Positions 11,913 to 24,357 of a DNA stretch of 64,000 bases are shown one piece after another. Source of the DNA: Linyphia triangularis (taxonomy: Eukaryota > Arthropoda > Arachnida > Araneae > Linyphiidae); the NCBI GenBank assembly GCA_963978545.1, contig OZ021721.1, positions 42,604,785 through 42,668,784 of the forward strand, given 5' to 3'. The notes below the pieces were generated by a model. The model was not told where the DNA came from. It did not search any database and saw only the letters and a program-made list of their open reading frames with translations. Made by a program: the position numbers and the translations under genes. Position 1 is the first letter of the stretch. Every line of letters begins with the position of its first letter.

Positions 11913-13992
11913 TGTGCATGCATTACAACTTGCAGTAAAATTCAATAAACTTTGCAGGAACACAGCAAAATTCAATTATTTTGCATTCAGTTCTTAATAT
12001 TATCATTGAGACATGGCACAAAATTTTTTAATCAATGTCTTAATGATAACAAAAGCCAAGTAATATAGTTTATCAATGAATAGACCAGTAAATGCTTTTT
12101 TGCTTAATAATAATTATATGTATCTGGCATTAATAATAAAAAATACTAAAGCCACCTGGCAACAAATATAACCTTAACTTAGAATTCTTAAATACATAGT
12201 TAATGGCGCATCTGTCTATCATCAATTTCTTCAGCTATAATACACCCATTTCCATGTATACTACAATATTCTTCATTTTTTACCAGTTTTTTCTAATCAT
12301 AATAAATAGTTTTATAATAACTATTGAAACCATATTCATAACAATATGATGTAATTACTGCAGATAACTTTTGGTTTAAACACATTCTGTGTGTGCTATA
12401 ATGAGAAATTTTCAAAGAAGCAGGTTACAGAAAATAAGTTAAATTTGAATAGGTTTTTTGTTTCAAGTACATGCAATATCCACACATCAAGTCTTTCAAA
12501 CCTCATCTATAAATTCTTTGATCTTCAGCAGATCAAACTATTGTTGATATAATGTTTAAGTAATTTAATAATGGTAAGGAATGAATTTAAAAATGGAAAC
12601 GGTAAAAATAATTGAGCGTAAATTTGTAAACAATGTGGCAAGGTATACTTTTCAAATATTAAAGCAATGTTATATAGTATTTAAAAATATCTATTTTAAT
12701 TACAAGTGCCGAAAGTTCTTTACAGTAATTCAAAAAGGTAATAAAATAAAAGGGAAAACCTACATGTATTTTTTATCTATATTGATTAATTACACATGGA
12801 AATTAACTATCCAATTTATAAAAACATAGAAACTTTTATTAATTTAAAAAAAAATTTAAATTTAAATTGATTTTTCAATTAGATTAAACATCAAAAATGA
12901 GTTTTTGCTTTTTATTAAATGAGCTACTATAGATACTTTAATTTCAAGTGTTATTAAAAGCTGTTATACATCTCTAAATATTTGAAATAATCTTGTACCA
13001 CTGTCACAGCCCGTTTTATATCAACACATAATTAGTAACCTATTGTATTTTAACTTACCCCAACAATACGTATCTAGGTTCAAACACATACATAAGAAGA
13101 AATCAACAAAAGAATAAAAAATAGGCATCAAATCTTTTCAAACTGATATGTTGTGAATTTAAAAAATTTTAACCTACCTTAACTGGCGAAAATATATACC
13201 TGGGGTGGATGAATACAAATATTTGCACTACTGAGCTTGGATATTGACTGAAATTAACTAGTAATTCTAACCTTCCCAGAAATGTTTTCTGCATCAATTC
13301 ACTTTAGTGAATTTCACATGAAAAAGCTGTAGTTATTTATATTCTTAGAAAAATAAATTTTCCTTAGACTACTTTCCTGGATGACATGATTCTATTATGT
13401 ACCTATAACTTACCCCAATATGGCCGTCTCTTATCCTAGAGGAAAAGCATACACTTTGTAAAAAATTGTCCTAGAGAAATTGGATGGATTGGACTCAGTT
13501 TTAAGAAACAGGTAGAAGTGTTGGTGGTTGTGACACATTGTACAACTCATTTGTTGATCAGCTTACCAAGAGTTTTCTGTATTTACTGCTGATAATAATA
13601 TACTTACTAGGAAAAGCTCCACAGAAAATAATTATTTCCCTAGTGTATAATGGAGGATACTACAATATATCAATACTCTCTTGTGTACAGTGATGGCAAT
13701 TAGGCTACACTTTTTTAAGCTTTTAGTGATTTCAATCACAATTATTTATTAATTTTGCCATTTGGATTTTATTTTATAAAATTTGAAGATTAGGTATTTT
13801 GGATATAACACAATGCGTGCAGTTTTTTAATATTTTAACTTATGTATAGGGTGCAAGTAGAAAATATACTGCAGGTTAACACTTAGCAACTTTTCAACTC
13901 TTGACATATTGATAGATTTATGCAAAAAAACATTTTTGAAAAATCAAATTAATACATATTTTTAAAAATCAATCACTTAATTTGAAAATTAC
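11913..13992. other. Probable intron 3' of the SAM exons; no gene seen
   Basis: Sequence downstream (in the minus-strand sense) of the last recognised exon. I searched for the expected continuation of the SAM domain and did not find it. A minus-strand stretch at about 12207-12293 follows an ag acceptor and reads NEEYCSIHGNGCIIAEEIDD before a stop, but its phase does not fit the upstream exon. Two sites (near 13047 and 13412) share the minus-strand pattern TTGGGGTAAGTTA. Confidence 0.4.
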
Positions 13993-14074
13993 CTGAATAA
14001 GGATTGCAAGGAATCTGGCTGAAGAAATTCATGATCCATTTGTACAAGTGTAATATCAATAGGAAATTGGTTAT
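13993..14074 (-). CDS. cv-c: SAM-domain exon 2, DLC/STARD13/cv-c family
   Basis: On the minus strand the exon is bounded by acceptor aatttttag|AT at 14074 and donor CAG|GTAATT after 13993. It is 82 nt: two bases completing a split codon, 26 codons, then two bases. With the preceding exon (22856-22927) the junction codon is G|AT, Asp. The peptide reads NQFPIDITLVQMDHEFL followed by QPDSLQSLF. This matches the middle of the SAM domain in DLC1, STARD13 and fly crossveinless-c (consensus D-x-x-FPIDI-x-x-V-x-x-x-H-x-F-L). These proteins are RhoGAP regulators with an N-terminal SAM, a RhoGAP and a C-terminal START domain. The C-terminal SAM helix expected next is not found in the window. Confidence 0.8.
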
Positions 14075-14487
14075 CTAAAAATTAAAAATTAGTCTTTATA
14101 AAAACAACTATAATAAATGAAAATATACAGTAAAACATTAATTTTAATACATTAAAAATTTGCATCATTAAAATAACAAACTTTAGAAGCATAACTTTCT
14201 ATAGATACCCAAAATCCTACAATGTGCGAGAATCATATGAATAACTAAGAATTTGTTTTGTCTTTAAAAATGGCTGCTTATCACATGCGAGTTCAAATTA
14301 AGCTGGTAGGTCCCCAAATTTCTTCAGGAGACATACTAAGTGGTTCAACTTGTCATTCAGAATGCAGGGAGTAACTTTATGTACCGTAAAAGTGGAGCAA
14401 GGATGTTCCAAACCTTAGTGTTTTTAGTCGTACTTTTTAATACAGACAATATTTAGATGAATTCCTTTTTTATGTTAACATGGTTAC

Positions 14488-16804
14488 TAGGGTGGTACGA
14501 AAAAAAAAAAAATTTTATTTTTGAAACGCATGAGGTGAAAAAAGTTGATACACATCTGGATAAGAAAAACTGTAAAAAAAATTTTGAAAAAAAATAATAT
14601 CTTCCGATCGCGCATTCACCTCAAAGTTTGAAGAAAATACAAAAAATAACTATTTTTCCTAAATTTTTTTATAATTCTAAACGTTATATATTTGAAAAGC
14701 AATAGTTTGCAATGTATAGTGAAAGGGTGGTATAACACAGGGAAACACTATTTCATGCATTTTTAAAATGTATATTAATAATTAAAAATATTCAAAAATA
14801 AATTTTTTTATTAAAAAAATGATCTTTCTATAAAATGGATACTAACGTTACTTTTTACATATTTTTGTTAAAATTGTTTTATTTACTTCAAGCATTCCCT
14901 TCAAAGTTTGGAATAAATACAAAAAACACCCTTTTTCCATCAATTTGTAGAATACGCTAATCACTAAATTATCGAGGTACATTAGTTTGTATTGTGTGGA
15001 ATGAAATAGATAGAACATGGAAAAAAATCAAATTAGTAATTATTTAATAATAATTATTCGCTCATAACCTTTGAAACATTGATAAAAATTGTGTTTTGGC
15101 GGGTTTTAATCTGGGTGGCCTTTCTCGTGGTGCCTTCTCTTCCTTTGAAGCTCATAAACTTACTTGGATCAGAACGCATCCTAATTTAGTCATTGTATCA
15201 TAACGCACGCGGCTCTGATTGGGTCAGCCATGAATACTGGCTAGAAATAATCTGACAGACCAAATTGCACGCTGGGAGACCACTACATTGGGATATATGC
15301 CTCCTATACCTAAATGAACTACCATTCAGACACATATTTAAACACGTAGATAGTACTACAACTAGACAACATTTTTCAGTGAGATAAAAAAATTGAAGAA
15401 CCTTGAAAAATTTCCCCTGACTGATTTTTTACATGTTGAATGTTTAATTCCTCAACTTGAGATGAAAGTACTGAACACAACTCAGTTATATCTTCTTGAT
15501 ATTATTACATTAAAAAAATTAATTTTCTGAAGGACCTAAGAACATATATGTGGCGATTCGATTGTCTCGATACCTCCCTGAATATTTACTGCAAGTTTTA
15601 AACTCAGTTATTGGACGAAATGCTTCCTTCCCTCACTCAAAAAATTTCATTTCGGCAATGATTTTGTACGCAAGGAGAGATGTAAGAGAACTGAGCCATC
15701 AGGTTCTGAAATCGCGAGAACTTTCCTAGAGAAAGACTATCAGGCATTTCAAGACAACTAAACTTAACTTTATTGTAGGTATCCTGACTGCATTGAGTGG
15801 GCATAATTAATTGGAATGCTCGTAATAGGACCCCTCCTTTGTTAAGAGAAACAAACGGACATTAGTTAGCAAAGACTGGCGCATCCGAGGTAGCACAGCT
15901 GTATTGGTGGAAACAGGGAGAGACTATAAGATTGACTAGTCTGACCGAGCATAATTCCAAAATACACGATTTTTTAACAAACAAGTAAAAAACACCACAT
16001 AGTTTTGTTTCTCATAAATACAATATCCCAAGTTTAAAACTGTACATAGGCTTATCAAAACCTCTTCTATACTTTATCCAGAATTGGGCGAGATTGGCTA
16101 ATATTGTTTCCAACGACCGATTCACAACGCTCCACATCGGGATTGGCGTATGTCTGGCTAAATTAGCCAGCGTATCTGTGCTACTAAGGACATTGAAATC
16201 AGACTTCAACTCGTTTCTTTGTCACTTACAAGCTGTGGAACGCTAATGTAGAGAGACGAGACAAAAGTAGGTGGCGCTGACGCAAAAGACGTTAGGACAG
16301 CACTTTTGTTTAAAGATCCATAATGCCCGACTTTTCAACAAAAATTTCCTTCAAAGTGCATCACTGGGATAGAAAGCTCGAGAAAAAAGTGAACCAAATG
16401 AATAATAGCATGTTTAAAATAAAAAAAATTAAAAAATGTAAGAAATAACATTAATACCCATTTTACAGAAAAATCATTATTTCTTACAAATAATGTAACT
16501 TTTGAGTATTTTTTATTATTAATATATGTTTTAAAAATGCATAAATTAGTGTTTTCCTGTGTTATACCACCCTTTCAGTACACATTGCAAACTATTGCCT
16601 TTCAAATATATAACGTTTAAAAAATTTTAAAAATTTGGGAAAAATAGTTATTTTTTGTATTTTCTCCAAACTTTGAGGTGAATGCGCGATCGGAAGATAT
16701 TTTTTTTCAAATTTTTTTTTGCAGTTTTTCTTATCAAGATGTATCAACTTTTTTCACCTCATGCGTTTCAAAAATTAAAATTTTTTTTTTTTCGAACCCC
16801 CCTA
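14488..16804. mobile_element. 2.3-kb transposon with ~370-bp inverted ends and 8-bp TSD
   Basis: The element is bounded by a perfect 8-bp direct repeat, ATGGTTAC, at 14480-14487 and 16805-16812. It begins TAGGGTGGTACGAAAA and ends with the complement of TAGGGGGGTTCGAAAA. Inverted arms run 14488-14860 and 16436-16804; examples are gaaacgcatgaggtg, atcttccgatcgcgcattca and gggtggtataacacaggaaa. A TAGGG start with an 8-bp duplication is compatible with hAT; P and Merlin elements also make 8- to 9-bp duplications. The long arms are unusual for hAT. Inside the left end a second diverged copy of the subterminal module follows at about 14885-15040. It lies inside the large intron between the SAM exons, or just 5' of exon 2 in minus-strand terms. 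Confidence 0.9.
15540..15860 (+). pseudogene. Degenerate coding relic inside the TIR element
   Basis: A plus-strand frame reads AIRLSRYLPEYLLQVLNSVI, then GRNASFPHSKNFISAMILYA, then RRDVRELSHQVLKSRE before a stop. After a frameshift, YPDCIEWA and VIGPLL follow. The codon pattern is unlike the surrounding AT-rich DNA. I cannot name the family with confidence. Its position between the inverted ends suggests the remains of the element's own protein. A minus-strand frame at 16012-16209 is also open but not recognisable. Confidence 0.35.
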
Positions 16805-18864
16805 ATGGTTACACTGTTTCAAAAATTATGCTACAAATTTTATTTTTTGCTGCATCAAGTTAGTGTAGATTTAGCTTTTGCCATTAGCTATACTCACTCC
16901 ATGCAAGGTGGCTACAGGGTCATGAAAAAAATATTGAGAAACAGCCTAAGTGTTCAGTAATTTGTGAAATGCAATTAATAAATGTATATCTTAAGCCTAA
17001 AGACTGAAAATGTTAATGCAGTAAATAAACTGATCCTAATATATCGTGGATTGTCTAGAGCACATTGTGGACATATATTACATTTAGGTTCCTGCAATTA
17101 ACAATTTTGGCAGTTCATCCTACCATTGACATGATTAAAGAAAGCTAATTAATCAGACAAATAGACAGACCACAATGCATTTTGTAAAACTGTACATGTG
17201 CAGAACACTTAAGTTTTTTTTTTTTGCTCAATGAGAGTTTTAGTCTTTGCGTCTAACATATGCATGGGTGATTCTAAAAGTTTGATCCATAGCCTTTCTT
17301 TCAAATTTAACCATTTTCCCTACAGTTATATCAGATAAAAACAGTTATTTTTTAAAGCCACGAGTTTGACAGATATTATGCTAGAGAAAAAGTAGCATTA
17401 GTGGTGTAGAGTCAGGGTCAAACTGACAATCTCACTCTAAAAGGTAACATTAAAATCAATAAGAAAGGAAACAAATAGTGCATAATTAATACACATGGTA
17501 TAATTTCCATCATAAAAGATACAGAATCACATATTTGTTTATCTATGCAAAATATAGACCATTTGGGGATCAATGAGGTTTAGAAGAAAAAGCAATTTAG
17601 AAAATAAGCCAATTGCAAATTTCGTTTAACAGTTCAAATTAATAATTTTAACTTCACTTTTATTTAGAATAAATATCAACTTAAATGTTCTTATGCTGAA
17701 TTGACTACATAAATTCTCTTTTGCCATTCTCACCTTTTCTGAAAATCTATTTCTGAATCCAACTATTTTTTAAAAACTGATATTTACTTCAAAAGTCCCA
17801 TTCGTCACTCTTTTTGGTTAAAAAATATGCAAATAAAACACTTACCTCAAATTAAGGAATAAGTTTAGCCTGATACAATTAAAAAATTACAAGAGATACA
17901 AAAACTGTTATATTGTGTCACATATACTATTATGTTTTGAATAAAATTATTAAACTACAAATACTAACTCAATAATAAATTAAGTTAATTATTTTAAATT
18001 GCAAAAAATCAAGAAAACTATCGAAATTATTAATGCTTAGTCAGAGTTTTCTTATCTGACTTCTACTATTCTCGCCATTTTTTACAGTACATGGCTAAAA
18101 ATTTTACCTGCGGTTTTGTAGAGAATAACATGCCCTCACCGACTTCGTATTATTACTTTTTTAAATAAAAAATAGTATATAAAATGTTAGAAATTTAAAT
18201 TTACCCCATTAAAAAGCATGGGCATAATAAGATATTTTTATTTCAAATTATTTAAGCACAATAATGCCCAACAGACCATCTTCCATGTTATCTAAACCAC
18301 TATCAAACACTAGATCAAAAATATTAAGGAGAGTGCCTTTTAACTCAAGCACTGCCATGTTTTTTTTTTTTAAATATAATTTCCAATAATCTCTAGAAAG
18401 AAAATGATGCAATAAATATTTTTATTACAATTTTTATGATAGTGCTATAGTCATATATATAAAACAAGAAACTAGAACACAAGTAAAAGGAAACTTATTT
18501 TATAAATAAATTTTACTATGGAAATTCTACAATAGCCATTTGCATAAACATAAGTTACCTATCCAAAAGTAAAAAAAGAATTAGTCTTTCATTATTTTTC
18601 TATCTTGTAAGGATATTGTGTGAGGTAGTAACGACTTTTTTGTGAAAATATTTTGTACTTGACAAATTGTTTTTTACAAATCACAGCTTGTATTTGACAA
18701 AATTTTGTGCACACAACCTTTCAATTGGCCAATAGTTATTGAAAAGCATATTTTTAGTGTGAAACAACAAAACCTAGAGTAAATCCCAAAGATTTTTGCT
18801 GGTTAATACAGTTGAGCCACTTAAACAGCTTGTTAAGCTGGAGGTTGATAAATAATTCAATTTC

Positions 18865-19712
18865 CAGACAATCTACATAGGCAGCTTTTATAACAATCTA
18901 AAATATTAAACACATTTATATTGGTTTCTTTGAATACAAAACATATAAACGCCAAAATTTTCTTCTGAAAACTATTAAACTTTCCTGATTTTTTTCAAAT
19001 TTTTCTGTTTGAATATTTTTGAATTAAGGCAGAGGGACTAAGATTCTTAATATTTTTTTTTGGGGAAATTCATAACAACAACACAAAAGGTTACATCTTT
19101 GAAATGATTTCATACGTGGCTTTCATTTGATTACATACATAATGTCATCTAAGCAGCAAAACAGCTTCTCAAGTTAATAAAATTTCAGATTTTTATTTAT
19201 TTATTTCATTTAAAGTAGTTAACCCTTAGATTATCAACAGGATACATATACCCCACAAAGTAGAATATATATATACCAATGAGATTTCACCAATTCTAAA
19301 ACTTAATAAATATTGTCCCACAGGTTCAGAGCATTTACTGGTAAGATATTTGGTGTTGCTTTTTCTCTTATTTAAAATACCAGTGGGATCTAATGATCCA
19401 AGCTAGTACTAGTGGGAAACATTATCTCACCTCTCTAAATTCTCTCTCTCTCCCTCATAATAAGATTATGATCAAGTATGACCAACTTCATCAGAACCCA
19501 ACTCATTTTATTTGGGGGGGGGGGGGGAGGGGGGAGGGAATAAAGGGGAAAAAAGAATTATATTTCAGACAATCTACACAGGCAGCTTTTACAATAATCT
19601 AGAATATTAAACACATTTATATTGGTTTCTTTAAATACAAGATATATATAGGCCAAAATAGTTTTCCTGAAAACTATTCTTCATTCCTGATCTTTTCTCA
19701 AAGTTTTCATAT
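18865..19712 (+). repeat. Diverged ~150-bp direct duplication
   Basis: Positions 18865-19015 and 19563-19712 share cagacaatctacayaggcag, aatattaaacacatttatat and tggtttctttraatacaa in the same order and orientation. The intervening 550 bp includes a poly-G tract. It is a segmental duplication or two copies of one dispersed repeat. Confidence 0.75.
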
Positions 19713-21906
19713 TTAAAACAGCTTAGGAAAAAAAAAGAAAAAAAAAAAAAAAAAAGAAGAGAAGGAGAAAAAAAAGGGGGGGGGGGGGAAAGCAGCTGGG
19801 AGCTAAACTTAATTTACATCAGACCGACATGGAATAATTCTACATAAGAATTAAGTTTTTTATTTAAATTTTAAAACTTTAGATATTAATTCATTTTGAA
19901 ATTTAAAACAAGTGTACTTTTAAATATTTTCTTAAGAATTATTTTGTTTCTAAGTATATCTTATAAATTGCTACTAATTTCACCACTGTCCAGTTATAAA
20001 ATTTTTGTTCATAATGCTTAAAATATCTTTGCAAGGGACTTTGGTAATGATTTTTTTACTAGAATTTCTTCTTTCAAACCATGAAAAATAAAGTTTGCCC
20101 TATTATACGAATCCTTAAATTTTTTTTTACAAGCATCAATATAAATCACACTATCCATTATATTTTAATAAAATTATTAAATATGTAGTACTACATAAAT
20201 TTCTAAAGAATAATGAAATACAGCTACAAAATGAGTAATTTTCATTAATACTTACTCCTCCTTAAATATTTGAGATATATAGATAATGTACATATTTAAA
20301 TAATGTAATAGAAAAATTATAGCTACCTCCTAGTTGTAAAAAGTAGGAATAAAGTTATATTGTAGAAAATATCCACAAAATATAATTTTCTTATTTAAAC
20401 AATATTATTAAAAATGAAAAAACTACAATATAACAGTACTATTTTTACAATATACGGTTTGCATACATTCCCGAGATCACAGTATATTGGCGAAAATGCA
20501 AGTACTTCTGAGAGAATTTAAGAGAAAAGAAATTCTATAAAATTTGTATATATTTAGGTGTTAAGGAGTACAAACCTTAGGAGAGCAAAGCATGATATTT
20601 TTCTTGTCCATTTTGGGAAAACATAAAAAATATGCTGTGTTATTGATATTGATGAAAATGATGCATATAGCATAAGTAGTTTAAAACTATTTATATTGCT
20701 AGATGAGAGTTATAGAAATGTAGCTCCAATTTTTTTTTTTTGCTTTATGCTTGCATACACCAATAGATATTAGTTCCTAATATCCCTGGTTATTTTACAA
20801 ATGTACTAGTAACCATACTTTAAAAACAAAATATGTGGGGCTACAATTTAGTGGTGAATTTTTTTTTTTTTTTAAAAATCACATCAGTTTCGTAAACCCA
20901 TTGATTTATAGTAAAAATTTAAGTGAAGTAAATTTTGAGATAAGTAAAAAAGTGTCAAATCAGCAAAAAGCATATTAATTGGAGCATAGAAAACAAATCT
21001 AAGACCATTCGAAGGACACATTTTTTCCAGGGACAAGGACTTAAATAAAATCTGAGAACTTTTCTTGGGAAACTGTAAAAAAATTTCATTTTACTATACA
21101 GACTTAGTGATTTTTGGAAATCTTCTTTGGCTTTATTTAAATGATAAATATTTTTACAAGTTGTAACCTCTCCATTTCACTCTTTAAACAGTCATACAAT
21201 TAGTTAGTGTTCAGTGGTTTTATTTTAGCTTTAGACAGTTGAAAAAAATAGCCAGGACCCTATATTGTATCCATACATTGGTTTGTTATGCATTCAAACA
21301 TTCTGGGTTAGTGGCTAAAACAATGTTCTATGAATTTGACATTTAATGCATTTGAAATCATTTTAGCATATAACTAGAATATAAAACAAAATAATTTAAA
21401 GTGTAAAAAGCATAGTTTGAAGAAGGCATATTTTGTTTATTAACTTTTATATGATTTTTAAGTCATTAGCACAATAACCACAATAAAAAAAATAAAGAAC
21501 TTTAAAGATAAAAAAAACGGAAGCTTTGAAGGGGAAAAAACCCAGAAAGTGTTGCTTTGAGGAATAAAAAAAAGAAAAGGAAATTCAATACTTAAAGCTG
21601 TTGAAAAGAAATTAAAGGTTAAAATTTTAATGGATTAAAAAATAAATAAAAACAGCATTTTCAGAGTTACACTATTAATATCTATAATTGATAATGTGCA
21701 ATAAAGGCTTTTTATTATGTACTTAAAAATGCCAATAGTTACAATATCCTTAGGCTCAAATATCCTAGGTACATGACAGTGAATAAATGATGGTAAATGG
21801 GCCACCCTATAAATAGGATAGAGCAAGTACAAAGGATGCTGTAAATGTTCCCGAGTATCATGTGGTAATGTTCTTTTTGCAAACAAAGACAAATCATAAA
21901 ACAAAA

Positions 21907-22421
21907 CCAATGGCAGATCCAGAGTTTCATTATGGAGGTGGCGGTGTCTGTTGAATAGCTCGGGTAAATTTTGTTGCTCTTAAGTTATATTACTATACCA
22001 TGGGATAACTTAAATTTGTTATAAAAATATGTTAAAAAGATGTAAAAAGGCTCAAAAACATAAAGGTGACACAATGTTTGGCTACGTGTGAATTTACGAC
22101 AATAAATTAGAGTTATTTACAACTATTTGATTCAGGATAAATTATTGTTAAATATGATAGACAGAACAATCTAACAACAAATACATATACACGTTGAACA
22201 TTTTCAAACTATAATTTGTTTTTTTGTCTTGCTCTGTTCTCGCCTTTTACATCTCTCTTTTTTGGTATGAGAACATTTGTATTAAAAATGTTCAGTGCGG
22301 ATTCGTCAAATTTTGATTGATTTCATCTATAGCCTGAGAGCAGTGCACGTTAAAACATGAGCGGTCCATGAATAATGGAGGGGGCGATCCCCCTTCCGAC
22401 CCTCGCTGAATCCACCAATGG
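21907..22421. mobile_element. Possible non-autonomous element with short inverted ends
   Basis: The left end reads CCAATGGCAGATCCAG and the right end is the complement of CCATTGGTGGATTCAG, about 13 of 16 matching with a one-base shift. The right subterminal part is G/C-rich (gggggcgatcccccttccg), unlike the surroundings. No target duplication is clear. Confidence 0.4.
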
Positions 22422-22855
22422 ACAAAGCACTGTTTTTTGTAAGGAAAAATGTGTTTGAGATGTTTTCATTGTTAAATATGTCTAAGTGGTAATTATAACA
22501 GTAATTTATGGAGATTTTAGTAAATAAATGAAAATTACTCAGATTTTTTTTGAACTCCATTGATGTAAATTGTATTATTTAGGAGCATGCGCTTATGAAG
22601 TTTCAGGTATAAAATTAGAAAGTATACCACATTTCTAAAATAAACCTAAGTGTTTATATTAAATACTAAATATACATACTAAGCTATTTAGAAACAAAAC
22701 TTATATTTAAATATACTACTACTTACTAAATATATATACCTAAATGTTTGATATAATTTACTTTATATACAAATATATTTAAAACTATGCAGTAATTCAT
22801 ATGTAAATTAATAGGCAAAATATTTCTATAATAAGACCAATTAAATTTCTCTTAC

Positions 22856-22927
22856 CTTCATACATCTGAGCATATTGAGGAAAACCTGCTGCCCTCAGCC
22901 AGCTACAGGCTTCAATAGCTTGGAGTT
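22856..22927 (-). CDS. cv-c: SAM-domain exon 1, DLC/STARD13/cv-c family
   Basis: Minus-strand exon of 72 nt: acceptor ctctttcag|AA (first base 22927) and donor GAAG|GTAAG (last base 22856). It contributes two bases, 23 codons and one base. The peptide LQAIEACSWLRAAGFPQYAQ then MYE is a near-exact match to the start of the SAM domain of the DLC RhoGAP-START family (consensus EA-C-x-WLRAAGFPQYAQ-x-YED). It splices in phase to 13993-14074, giving MYED-NQFPID. In vertebrates this SAM domain mediates protein binding (eEF1A1 is a reported partner of DLC1); fly crossveinless-c controls Rho in epithelial morphogenesis. The preceding exon must end in phase 1. Confidence 0.85.
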
Positions 22928-23271
22928 CTGAAAGAGATAGTAATAATTTTTCTTTATTGAAGTTAAGAAGTATTACTATAATTAAAAAATATTTTTCCTT
23001 TCTAATAATATTTTTGAAAATACGGTGGTCTTTCTTCTTCAATAAATACTAAATTAAACGCTCTAGTTATTTACATCAGAACTTGAGAGTAAAAAGTTGA
23101 AATTAAGTTTAAAAAACTGCATAACTACTTCATTCTCATTGGACAAAGTTTGTATTAGTTGATACATTTTTCAGTAGATGGCGCCACCAAATAATCAAAC
23201 CTACGTTGTATTTAAGTACTAAATAATAAAGTTTACCTGGTAAAAACTGACTACAGTGTACCATGTACAAA

Positions 23272-23756
23272 GGGGGGGGGGGGGGGGGGGGAATACATAG
23301 CAAATAAAAAGAAATCTTAAAAAAAAAATCCTTAATTTCATTTTTTAAATTATTTATTAATTTATAATGCATATTTATATTATAGTTTCGCGTTTAATGG
23401 AAAACATTAAATATCAACAAATACATAGCAAATAAATACATAGCAAAATGGAGGGGGGAATACATAGCAAATAAAAAGAAATCTTAAAAAAAAAATCCTT
23501 AATTTAATTTTTTAAATTATTTATTAATTTATAATGCATATTTATATTATAGTTTCGCGTTTAATGGAAAACATTAAATATCAACAAATACATAGCAAAT
23601 AAATACATAGCAAAATGGAGGGGGGAATACATAGCAAATAAAAAGAAATCTTAAAAAAAAAAATCCTTAATTTCATTTTTTAAATTATTTATTAATTTAT
23701 AATGCATATTTATATTATAGTTTCGCGTTTAATGGAAAACATTAAATATTAACAAG
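23272..23756 (+). repeat. 167-bp tandem repeat, ~2.9 near-identical copies
   Basis: Units begin gaatacatagcaaataaaaa at 23291, 23458 and 23625, exactly 167 bp apart, and differ by only a few bases. Each unit is preceded by a G tract: 20 G in the first copy and 6 in the others. Low divergence implies recent amplification. The minus-strand frame with PPPPPP is a by-product of the G tract. Confidence 0.95.
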
Positions 23757-24305
23757 GATTTATTAAATTTAATAAGCCGTAGCAAAAAAATTGCATATTG
23801 TGAAAAATTGAGCAATTGTATTTTGACATGTGAAAATTTCATGACATGTGATGTAATTTTAAATGACTTTTTATTTAAAATATATAAATAATGTGTTTCA
23901 TTTATTAGTAATATATATTAAAATAAAATAACAAATATTTATTTTCAACACAAAATAACATATAAATAAATAGAAAGAATGAAGTAGAAAAAATAATTTA
24001 AGGATACATTGGACAAATAATTTTAAGGGGATCGTTCTGAACACTTTTTTGATATATGTATATTGAAACAAAACGAATCACTTCATAGTGAAAAAGAACT
24101 ATTTGATTTTTTTGGAAAATACAAATACATAAAAATCAAATTAGCAAAAAAACAGTAAAAGTCAAAAAACTGCATTTCAAATTTCAATATTTGTCAAAAA
24201 TAACTTACAAATATGAAAAAATGGTCTTTTAAAATTTTGAATGGAACAAGTGTACCTCTAAAATTTTGAAATCTAATAATAGTTATTTTTACAGAAATAT
24301 TTTAT

Positions 24306-24307
<2 letters not shown>

Positions 24308-24355
<48 letters not shown>
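24308..24355. repeat. (AT)n microsatellite
   Basis: About 24 uninterrupted AT/TA dinucleotides. Confidence 0.97.

Positions 24356-24357
<2 letters not shown>

Larger units (their letters stand above)
16813..22855. other. Large intron between SAM exons; repeats only
   Basis: This belongs to the 8.8-kb intron between the two SAM exons. It holds a direct duplication (about 18865-19015 and 19563-19712), G runs at 19514-19527 and 19776-19788 each beside an A-rich tract, and a small element at 21907-22421. Otherwise it is AT-rich sequence without a supported frame. Confidence 0.5.

Noticed and set aside
11737..11919. Ile-Tyr repeat protein
   Set aside because: Translation of the (AT)n microsatellite.
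12207..12293. Minus-strand exon candidate EEYCSIHGNGCIIAEEIDD
   Set aside because: Acceptor is weak, the phase does not follow the SAM exon, and it ends in a stop without a matching protein family.
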